Origin: Thermoplasmatota archaeon
GTDB lineage: Archaea > Thermoplasmatota > Thermoplasmata > UBA10834
DNA length: 19,499 bases
Assembly (NCBI GenBank): GCA_030836605.1
Contig: JAUPMC010000155.1
Coordinates: 1-19,499 of the forward strand
Direction: 5' to 3'
Shown here: piece by piece, positions 7,467 to 13,667 of the stretch
How positions within the stretch are numbered: the stretch's first letter is position 1
Layout of the letters: each line of letters starts with the position of its first letter
Notes under the pieces: model-generated
Told to the model about the DNA's origin: nothing
Databases searched by the model: none
Seen by the model: the letters and a program-made list of their open reading frames with translations, nothing else
Position numbers and translations under genes: made by a program

Positions 7467-8717
7467 CTATCCGAACATGTAGAGCAGCGTGCCCGACCAT
7501 ATCTTGGGGAAGAAGTAGGTCGACTTCTGGGGCATCTTCTCCCCGCTCGACGACGCCTCCATGACCTGGTCCGTGGTCGGCGCCTTCACGAAGAAGCACG
7601 CCTGGTGCTCCCCCGTCGCCATGGCCGCCATGGACGCCTCCGTTCCCTTGACGAACTCGATGCCCACCTTCCCGTCGAGCATGTCCTGCGTGTACCCCAG
7701 GACGCCCTTGAGCACCCTCTCCTGGAGGACGTTGACCGAGAGCTTCCCGAGGGCCCCGCTCCCCGCCCGCTTGGGCGTCGCCAGGGCGGAGACACCCTTG
7801 CCCGGCACCCAGACCCCGAAGGCGTCCGAACGCGCCCGCCCGAGGGCTTCAACGAGCTCCCCCGGGCCCGCGGCCGGCTCGAGCTCGAAATCCCCCGAGA
7901 GCCTGCCCATGAGCCCGTCCAAGGCGTCCTCGGGGAGCCCCCTGACCAGCCTGTGGGTCGGGTATATCACGAGCCCCGGGTTCCCGAAGCCCACGAGCGT
8001 CGCCGATATGAAGTCGTACGGCCGCTCCCCCTCCGAGCCCTCCTCGGACCTGCGCGTGTCCCTGTACTTCAGGGCGGTCTCGTACCTGTGGTGCCCGTCG
8101 GCTATGAGCAGCCTCAGGGGGCCCAGGAGCTCGGTGATCCGGCGGACCGCGGCCTCGTCCCCTATCCTGACGATCCTGTGGTGCACCCCGTCCGAGTCCA
8201 CGAACCTGAGCAGCTCCCCGCGCTTCCTCAGGCCCTGTATGAGCCTCTCGACCTCGCCCGAGGGGTCGTCGTAGAGCATGAACACCTGCTCCGCGTACCC
8301 CCCGATGGCGGTCATGAGGGCCAGCCGGTCGGCCTTGTGCTTCGGTATGGTCATCTCGTGCGGTAGCACGGTCCCCTTCGAGAAGTCCTCGAGCCTCACG
8401 AGCCCGACGATGCCGGTCCTCGCGATGGGCTCCCCGTCCGGGGCCTTGAATGTCTGCTCGTAGAGGTAGAACGCCTCGGGCCCGTCCCTGACCATGACCT
8501 CGTCCGCGAGCCATGTCCCGAGCCTCTTCGCGGCCGTGGCGTAGGCGTCGTGCTGGTCCCCCAGGGTCACGTGCGTTATGTTGAGCCTGTCGTTCTTGAG
8601 GGCCCTCTCCAAGGGCCCGTCGATGACATCGTACGGGGGCGCCACGAACCTGGTCAAGTCCTTGCCGAACCTGGAGGTGTTGTAGTGTATCGCCTCGAAC
8701 GGCACGACCTTGGCCAA
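7467..8717 (-). CDS. DUF1015 family protein (COG4198)
   Basis: A 416-residue cytoplasmic protein of the widespread, uncharacterised DUF1015 family. It is recognised by the start KVVPFEAIHYN, the FVAPPYDVID motif (24-33), TVLPHEMTIPKHKADRL (about 116-131) and IADGHHRYETALKYR (205-219). The charged and polar residues of the HE..K.DR and DGHHRYE motifs look like active-site residues, but the reaction is not established to my knowledge. In bacteria I recall it often beside serine-biosynthesis genes, which hints at amino-acid metabolism; this is recollection, not evidence here. The start is a TTG at 8717, directly after an in-frame TAG, with GGGAG about 10 nt upstream. No nearby ATG fits the conserved N-terminus. 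It sits between the ferritin-like and D-aminoacylase genes on the same strand. Confidence 0.88.
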   Translation of the reverse strand: MAKVVPFEAIHYNTSRFGKDLTRFVAPPYDVIDGPLERALKNDRLNITHVTLGDQHDAYATAAKRLGTWLADEVMVRDGPEAFYLYEQTFKAPDGEPIARTGIVGLVRLEDFSKGTVLPHEMTIPKHKADRLALMTAIGGYAEQVFMLYDDPSGEVERLIQGLRKRGELLRFVDSDGVHHRIVRIGDEAAVRRITELLGPLRLLIADGHHRYETALKYRDTRRSEEGSEGERPYDFISATLVGFGNPGLVIYPTHRLVRGLPEDALDGLMGRLSGDFELEPAAGPGELVEALGRARSDAFGVWVPGKGVSALATPKRAGSGALGKLSVNVLQERVLKGVLGYTQDMLDGKVGIEFVKGTEASMAAMATGEHQACFFVKAPTTDQVMEASSSGEKMPQKSTYFFPKIWSGTLLYMFG

Positions 8718-8759
8718 CTAGTCAGCGCTCCCGGAGGGCCTTGATGAGGCCCCCGTATC

Positions 8760-8764
8760 AAAAA
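8760..8764 (-). terminator. Short T tract after the ferritin-like gene
   Basis: On the minus strand CCTTTTTGAT follows the ferritin-like stop codon by about 20 nt. A five-T run can act as a weak archaeal terminator, so the ferritin-like gene may be partly uncoupled from the DUF1015 gene. This is weak evidence. Confidence 0.3.
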
Positions 8765-8784
8765 GGTTGGCCTCGGTTCCCTGG

Positions 8785-9273
8785 TCAGCCTTCCAGTATG
8801 GGCACGTACCCGAGCCACGAGCCCTGGTCCCTGAGCTGCCTCAGGTTCTCCTGCAGCAGCCGCAGGTGCTCCCGCTCCATCCCCTCGAGCCTCGCGAAGA
8901 TGTCCTTCGCCCCGGGCCCGGCGGCCGCGGCGTTCCTCGAGTAGTACTCTATGGACCGCTCCTCCGTGCCGATGCCGAGCTCTATCGCGGATATGGAGTC
9001 CTCGACCCCGAGCCCACCCTTCTTGGCCTTGCGGGGGAATATCTCGGCCAGCCCCTTCTCGGTCCGCTTCCCGCTCGCGGCCTTCGCCTTGCCCCCGAGG
9101 GCCTGCAGCTCCCTCGTCAGGACCGCCGCGTGCTCGTCCTCGTCCGACGCGAGGCTCGCCATGAGCGCTTTCGCCTCCTTCTCCTCGAGGAGGTCCCTGA
9201 ACCTCCTATAGTACTCCGCCCCGAACTTCTCGAACTCCACCGCGGTCGCGATGACCTCCTTGGCGTCAGCCAT
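8785..9273 (-). CDS. Ferritin-like / rubrerythrin-type diiron protein
   Basis: A 162-residue four-helix-bundle protein of the ferritin-like superfamily. Two matching halves each supply a Glu helix and an ExxH motif. The first half is AVEFEKFGAEYY (11-22) with E45-x-x-H48 in SDEDEHAAVL; the second is AIELGIGTEERSIEYY (96-111) with E133-x-x-H136 in MEREHLRLL. These are the expected ligands for two irons. There is no C-terminal rubredoxin domain (no cysteine pairs), so it is not a classical rubrerythrin; peroxide reduction, iron handling or oxidation of another metal substrate are all possible. A Lys-rich linker (about 61-86) joins the halves. The ATG at 9273 has GGAGGG 5 nt upstream. It is divergent from the histidine kinase gene across 188 bp and is followed after 67 bp by the DUF1015 gene. 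Confidence 0.82.
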   Translation of the reverse strand: MADAKEVIATAVEFEKFGAEYYRRFRDLLEEKEAKALMASLASDEDEHAAVLTRELQALGGKAKAASGKRTEKGLAEIFPRKAKKGGLGVEDSISAIELGIGTEERSIEYYSRNAAAAGPGAKDIFARLEGMEREHLRLLQENLRQLRDQGSWLGYVPILEG

Positions 9274-9278
9274 GTGAT

Positions 9279-9284
9279 CCCTCC
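9279..9284 (-). promoter_or_regulatory. Ribosome-binding site of the ferritin-like gene
   Basis: On the minus strand GGAGGGATCAC precedes the ATG at 9273, with the GGAGGG core 5 nt away. It is close to the full archaeal GGAGGTGATC complement. A small inverted repeat CGGCT/AGCCG (9288-9292 and 9296-9300) lies just upstream and could shape the leader. Confidence 0.6.
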
Positions 9285-9364
9285 AATCGGCTCTAAGCCG
9301 CTCCCGCGATAGATAACGATTGTGCCGTACCGCCCCCGCGGCCGGCCCGGCCGGCCCAACAGCG

Positions 9365-9372
9365 TATTAATA
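9365..9372. promoter_or_regulatory. Palindromic TATTAATA, candidate shared TATA element between divergent genes
   Basis: TATTAATA is its own reverse complement and is the main AT island in the 188-bp gap between the ferritin-like gene (minus) and the histidine kinase (plus). On the plus strand it would place initiation near 9397 and a leader of about 65 nt before the TTG at 9462. On the minus strand the leader would be about 65 nt; a second candidate there is TTATCTAT at about 9312-9319. Assignment is by resemblance and position only. Confidence 0.4.
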
Positions 9373-9461
9373 GCGGCGAAGTCTATGACTTGCCGAGAGG
9401 GCCCTGGTCGGGACCCAGGCACGTGGTCGTGTCCGGGGCGATTCTCAAGTGGTAGATCGTA

Positions 9462-11918
9462 TTGGCAGATCGCAAACCCGTCTCTGGTGGTCGGACGGAA
9501 GCGCAGGCGTCGGTAGGCAGGGACGTCGTCGCCAGGCTCCACAAGGTTCTCGAGTCCGTCGTGAACGACAAGCCCATTGACGAGCTGGTCAAGGTCACGA
9601 TGGTCGCGGTACAGGCGACCTTCGGCATGCGCCAGCTCAGGTTCGCGGCCATCTCGCCGGAGCTCAGGGCGGCCCTTCCGGCGTACTCCGGCCAGAAGGG
9701 ACTAGACAACGTCCACGACCTCCACCTGAGGGAGGGTGACAGGGTGTCTCCGAACGGCTTCTTCACGCGGTCGGAGGACATGCTCAAGTCGTTCGCCGGG
9801 GAGACCGAGGACGAAGTGGCGGGATGGCGCGAGGACGACTCGCTCAGGTTCGTCGTCAGGGGCCGCTCGGGGGAGCCGGTCGCCTGCCTCTGCGTCGGCG
9901 GCACCGAGTCCGGCAGGCTGCCCTCCATGACGGACGTGGAGTGCGCCGACCTGCTCGTGCAGCTCATAGGCCTCGCGGTCCACAGGGACCAGGAGCGGGC
10001 CGAGAGAGAGCGCAAGTCGTCCAGCATGGTCAAGAAGAGCGACCTGCTGGAGGACATACTCAGGATCGCGTCCTCGGTCGTCTCCGAGAAGGACCTGAAC
10101 AAGGTCTCGGAGATGGTCCTGTCATCCGTCTCGTCCCTGTTCGGCTTCGAGCGGGTGACGCTCGTCACCTACGACGAGGGGGCGGCCGCCTTCAGGTGGA
10201 CCGCGCTGTTCGGGTACCCGGAGAACTCCGTCCGGAACGCGAAGCTGAGGACCATACCAACGGAGGTCGTGCTCGAGGACCTACGGGAGAGCAAGAGGAT
10301 CGCGAAGACGGTGTACTTCACGCCCATGGAGGACACGCCCAGGCGCAACCTCGAATACTTCGTCTCCCCGGAAGAGGTCGAGTCCGCGCCCCCGCAAGGG
10401 CCACGGGTCCAGGGGACGTTCAGGGAGGGCGACACGCTCGCGTTCGCGCTCCACGACTCGAGCGGGAGGGTCGTGGGAGTCATCTACACTTCGCAGCCGA
10501 AGGACGGCAAGGTGCCGGACAGGGAGACCCTCGACATGGTCGAGGTGTTCACTTACCTGGCCGAGGTCGCCATCGAGAACGCCCGGCTGTCCCACGACAG
10601 GGAGCAAGCGCTCAGGCTGAACAGCGTGCGCATGGAGCAGATGTCGAGGATATTCGACATCACGTCGAACATACTCTACATACGCGACCTGGACGAGCTC
10701 CTCAAGGACGTGCTCAAGACGCTCGCGCAGCTCCTCGGCATAAAGAGGATGACGTTCGGCTTCAGGACCGAGGACGGTGCCGTCTTCAAGGTCAGGGCGG
10801 TCCACGGGTTCACGGAGGAGCGGGCGGCCGAGATACTGAAGATGTCGTACGCGCAGGAGAGCGTCGACCAGATCATCAACCCTGACAAGCACCGCGCGGC
10901 GGGCGTCACCGTCAAGTGGAGCAAGAAGGTCGGCAGGATGACCTACTACGTGCCCGCGGAGAGCATCAAGCTCGACCCCGCGGAGATCGTGTACTACCCC
11001 GAGCCCGAGCTGCTCAGGCTGCCGAGGAAGACCAAGGAGCACTGGCACGAGCTCGACTACATGGACACGTACATCAGGGACAGCGAGGGCTCGGTCGTCG
11101 CGTACATAGAGATACTGAAGCCCAGGGACGACCACATCCCGGACCAGGAGACGATCGAGCTCATCGAGATATTCGCGAGCCTGGTGGGCATAGCCCTGGA
11201 GAACGTCAGGATGGTCCAGGGGCACATCGAGAGCAGGAGGTCGGCCGAGTTCTACACGGACCTGCTGTCGCACGACATCAAGAACTTCAACCAGGCGATC
11301 ATGGGGTACCTGGACCTGGTCCGGGCGGGCATCACCCGGCCGGAGCAGGCCACATATATCGAGAAGGTCAACGAGCAGGTCATGAACATCAACAGGCTCG
11401 CGGCGGATGTCAGGACGATGTCCAGGCTCACGTTCAGCGGGTCGCAGCTGGCCCAGGTGGACCTGGGGGGCGTGCTCCTGGACTCCATCGCGGGGGTGCA
11501 GCAGTACTACCTCACGAGGAACATCGTGTTCCACAAGTCCGTGGAGGTCGGCAAGCACCACGTGATGGCGGACGAGCTCGTCCGGGAGCTGTTCGTCAAC
11601 ATACTCACGAACGCCGTCAAGTACGACCCGGGCAACCCGGTCGAGATCGACGTGTCCCTCGAGAAGGTCGAGACGGCCCAGGGGAAGCACCTCCTGGTCT
11701 CTGTCGCGGACCATGGCAGGGGCGTCCCGGACGACCTCAAGGAGGAGATATTCCAGAGGTTCAACCAGGCCCCGAAGAAGAAGGGCACGGGGCTCGGCCT
11801 GCACATAGTCCGGACCCTGACCGCGAGGTACCGCGGGAAGGCCTGGGTCGAGGACAGGGTCAAGGGCGACCACTCGAAGGGCGCCGTGTTCAAGGTGGAA
11901 CTGCCCTCAGTCGACTGA
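9462..11918 (+). CDS. Soluble sensor histidine kinase with tandem GAF domains
   Basis: An 818-residue cytoplasmic histidine kinase without membrane helices. Order: a degenerate GAF-like domain (about 25-178); a linker coiled coil (about 175-200); two extended GAF domains (about 200-378 and 390-586); a dimerisation helix pair with H-box LLSHDIKNFNQAIMGYLDLV, phospho-acceptor His604; and an HATPase_c domain (about 700-815). The ATPase has the N-box NILTNAVKYD (Asn713, Asn717), the G1 box DHGRGVPDD, F-box-like IFQRFNQAPKKKG, and G2 box GTGLGL (775-780). Each extended GAF ends in a similar PD(R/Q)ET(L/I)...(A)IEN(A/V)R segment. The start is a TTG at 9462, first codon after an in-frame TAG, preceded by GTGGTAGATC. 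It ends 2 bp from the convergent PhzF gene. No receiver-domain gene lies in the window, so partner and signal (redox, small molecule, light or gas via GAF) are unknown. Confidence 0.88.
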   Translation: MADRKPVSGGRTEAQASVGRDVVARLHKVLESVVNDKPIDELVKVTMVAVQATFGMRQLRFAAISPELRAALPAYSGQKGLDNVHDLHLREGDRVSPNGFFTRSEDMLKSFAGETEDEVAGWREDDSLRFVVRGRSGEPVACLCVGGTESGRLPSMTDVECADLLVQLIGLAVHRDQERAERERKSSSMVKKSDLLEDILRIASSVVSEKDLNKVSEMVLSSVSSLFGFERVTLVTYDEGAAAFRWTALFGYPENSVRNAKLRTIPTEVVLEDLRESKRIAKTVYFTPMEDTPRRNLEYFVSPEEVESAPPQGPRVQGTFREGDTLAFALHDSSGRVVGVIYTSQPKDGKVPDRETLDMVEVFTYLAEVAIENARLSHDREQALRLNSVRMEQMSRIFDITSNILYIRDLDELLKDVLKTLAQLLGIKRMTFGFRTEDGAVFKVRAVHGFTEERAAEILKMSYAQESVDQIINPDKHRAAGVTVKWSKKVGRMTYYVPAESIKLDPAEIVYYPEPELLRLPRKTKEHWHELDYMDTYIRDSEGSVVAYIEILKPRDDHIPDQETIELIEIFASLVGIALENVRMVQGHIESRRSAEFYTDLLSHDIKNFNQAIMGYLDLVRAGITRPEQATYIEKVNEQVMNINRLAADVRTMSRLTFSGSQLAQVDLGGVLLDSIAGVQQYYLTRNIVFHKSVEVGKHHVMADELVRELFVNILTNAVKYDPGNPVEIDVSLEKVETAQGKHLLVSVADHGRGVPDDLKEEIFQRFNQAPKKKGTGLGLHIVRTLTARYRGKAWVEDRVKGDHSKGAVFKVELPSVD

Positions 11919-11920
11919 GC

Positions 11921-12850
11921 TCAGACGTACGCGTGCCCGTCCATCATGTGCACGACCGACCCGCCGACCATCACCTGTTCTATGCCCGACGTGCCGGACA
12001 CGACCTCGATGTCTATCCTGCTCGGCCGGCCGATTTCGTACCCCTGCTCGTTCACGACGCTCACGGACCTCTTCCTCGGGACGAGCCCGTGCTCGACCAG
12101 GTACGCCCCCAGGCAGCCGCTCGCGCTGCCAGTGGCCGGGTCCTCCGATATGTTCTTCGCGACCAGGGAGAACCCGCGCGAGTGCGTCGTCGAGCCCTTC
12201 TTGACGGGTTCGAGGCAGGTCACGTAGATGTCCACGACGCCCTTCGGGAGCTTCGACACGACCTCGGAGAACGCCGAGTAGTTCCCCGCCGCCCTCTCGA
12301 CGGCGTCCCTCGTCCTGACCGGGGCGATCAGCCAGGGCAGGCCTGTCGACACGAGCCGGACCGGCATCCTCCCAGGGTCGAAGTCCCGCTCGCGCAGGGA
12401 CAGCGCCTCCGCGACGGTCCTGACATCATCCCAGACGGGGCCGAACACCGGCTTGTTCTGGTGAGTCACGACCTTGGTCACCTTCCCCTTCGACGAGTAT
12501 ATGTCGACTGGCATCACCCCGGCGATGGCCTCCATCCAGGCCCTGGTCACGGGGCCCTTGAGCTTGATCCGGCCCTCCTTCGCGAGCACGTAGAACGTGC
12601 CGACGGTCGGGTGTCCGGCGTACGGAATCTCGTTGTCCGGGACGAATATCCTGACCCTGAAGTCGGCCTTCGAGCCCTTGCTCGGCTTGACGACGAACGT
12701 CGTCTCCGAGAGGTTCATCTCCTTCGCCAGGAGCTGCATCTGGTCCTTGGTCAGCCCGTCCGCCTCGGGGAACACCGCGAGCGGGTTGCCGCAGAACGGC
12801 CGTTCGGAGAACACATCGACCCTGACGTACCTAGCCTTCCTCATGACCAT
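11921..12850 (-). CDS. PhzF family isomerase/epimerase (phenazine biosynthesis PhzF-like)
   Basis: A 309-residue protein of the PhzF family, which share a diaminopimelate-epimerase fold and catalyse proton shifts on small acids. It has the family start YVRVDVFSERPFCGNPLAVF (8-27), the catalytic glutamate Glu49 in NLSETTFV, the mid motif DNEIPYAGHPTVGT (about 71-84) and the C-terminal EDPATGSASGCLGAYL. Cytoplasmic. The physiological substrate of most archaeal members is unknown; phenazine synthesis is not implied because no other phz gene is present. The ATG at 12850 is followed by a second ATG at 12844. Neither has a clear Shine-Dalgarno element, so translation may be leaderless or coupled to the PH-domain gene 39 bp upstream on the same strand. 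It converges with the histidine kinase gene, with only 2 bp between stops. Confidence 0.9.
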   Translation of the reverse strand: MVMRKARYVRVDVFSERPFCGNPLAVFPEADGLTKDQMQLLAKEMNLSETTFVVKPSKGSKADFRVRIFVPDNEIPYAGHPTVGTFYVLAKEGRIKLKGPVTRAWMEAIAGVMPVDIYSSKGKVTKVVTHQNKPVFGPVWDDVRTVAEALSLRERDFDPGRMPVRLVSTGLPWLIAPVRTRDAVERAAGNYSAFSEVVSKLPKGVVDIYVTCLEPVKKGSTTHSRGFSLVAKNISEDPATGSASGCLGAYLVEHGLVPRKRSVSVVNEQGYEIGRPSRIDIEVVSGTSGIEQVMVGGSVVHMMDGHAYV

Positions 12851-12889
12851 CAGGGACAGTAACCCTATCCCGGCACTTAACGCCGGCGC

Positions 12890-13453
12890 TCAGAGCTTGG
12901 GCTTGACCCGGACGTCCATGACCTCTTGTATCTTCCTTCTCACGGTGAGCGGGTTCGGGATGGCCTCCCACTTGATGAAGTCCTTGCGGCCCTGGGAGCT
13001 CTGGGTGGCGAACTGTATGGTCCCGTAGCCGAGCATCCGCTTGCCGATCGACTGGGTGATGTTCATGTTGGTCACCTGCCCGAGCGGGACGTCCTCGTAG
13101 GTCTTGTTCAGGATGCCCTTCTGCGTTATGATCCTCTCGTCGGTGACGGCGTACACCGTGCTGCCCCACTTGAACCACTTGACGGTGAAGTAGAGCAGGC
13201 AGATGACGAATATGCCGAGGGCGGCCCACTCGATGTACTGTCCGTACTCGCCGTCGAGGTACTCCTGCACATACGGCAGTCCAGGCGCGTCGGGGATGTA
13301 CTGCCACAGGTAGACCAGCAGCGCGAGCAGGCCTATGATGATCACGAACGAGGCGGACATCATGTAGATGAAGGCGCTCGGGCGGGACTCGTACACCATG
13401 CGCTCGTCGCTTGAGAGCAGGCTCCTCGATATGCGTTTGGCTTTGGCGGCCAT
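12890..13453 (-). CDS. Two-helix membrane protein with bacterial PH domain (bPH2/DUF304 type)
   Basis: A 187-residue membrane protein. A short cytoplasmic N-terminus (1-26), containing DERMVYESRPS as in YdbS/YdbT-like proteins, is followed by two membrane helices (about 27-50 and 75-94) joined by a 24-residue acidic, Pro-containing loop. The cytoplasmic bPH2 domain (about 96-175) has the family pattern YAVTDERIITQKGILNKTYEDVPL, then LGYGTIQFAT and IPNPLTVRRKIQEVM. The function of these domains is poorly known; they are thought to be membrane-associated scaffolds. The ATG at 13453 lacks a strong Shine-Dalgarno site and lies about 35 bp after a TATA-like element, so a short or absent leader is likely. 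It probably shares a transcript with the PhzF gene 39 bp downstream. Confidence 0.85.
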   Translation of the reverse strand: MAAKAKRISRSLLSSDERMVYESRPSAFIYMMSASFVIIIGLLALLVYLWQYIPDAPGLPYVQEYLDGEYGQYIEWAALGIFVICLLYFTVKWFKWGSTVYAVTDERIITQKGILNKTYEDVPLGQVTNMNITQSIGKRMLGYGTIQFATQSSQGRKDFIKWEAIPNPLTVRRKIQEVMDVRVKPKL

Positions 13454-13485
13454 GGTAAGACCAGGTGGTGCAATGTCCGTCGCGG

Positions 13486-13492
13486 GTATTTA
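13486..13492 (-). promoter_or_regulatory. TATA-like element of the PH-domain gene
   Basis: On the minus strand AAGTCTAAATACCCG contains TAAATAC about 35 bp before the ATG at 13453. The usual 25-bp spacing puts the transcript start roughly 10 nt or less before the start codon, consistent with the missing Shine-Dalgarno sequence. Confidence 0.4.
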
Positions 13493-13573
13493 GACTTGGT
13501 TCGGCCGCCCCGCTTTGCCTCTCCCCATGCCCTCGCGCTCGCCCGCGCGGCCGCATCGTGGCTCATGAAATGC

Positions 13574-13581
13574 TATATATA
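13574..13581 (+). promoter_or_regulatory. TATA box of the surface protein gene, within a 12-bp palindrome
   Basis: TATATATA sits inside the perfect palindrome GCTATATATAGC (13572-13583), 94 bp before the ATG at 13668. Initiation near 13605 would give a leader of about 60 nt. Being symmetrical it could in principle also drive the minus strand, though the PH-domain gene has a nearer candidate. Confidence 0.6.
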
Positions 13582-13653
13582 GCGTCCAGGCGCCTATCCA
13601 TCAGGAGGACGGCGCGCCAGGACCCCCCCGGCGACGCTGTCATGAACACATAC

Positions 13654-13660
13654 GAGGAGA
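13654..13660 (+). promoter_or_regulatory. Ribosome-binding site of the surface protein gene
   Basis: GAGGAGA lies 7 nt before the ATG at 13668 and supports that start, which is followed at once by a signal peptide. Confidence 0.6.
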
Positions 13661-13667
13661 TTGGTCT

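Noticed and set aside
11921..12850. A phenazine biosynthesis locus, suggested by the PhzF homologue
   Set aside because: No other phenazine gene is present, and PhzF-fold proteins are common in organisms that make no phenazines.
10281..12862. Long frames 10281-11873 (-) and 10916-12862 (+) across the kinase and PhzF genes
   Set aside because: Both overlap genes with complete, diagnostic motifs and are low-complexity Arg/Gly/His/Pro-rich translations.
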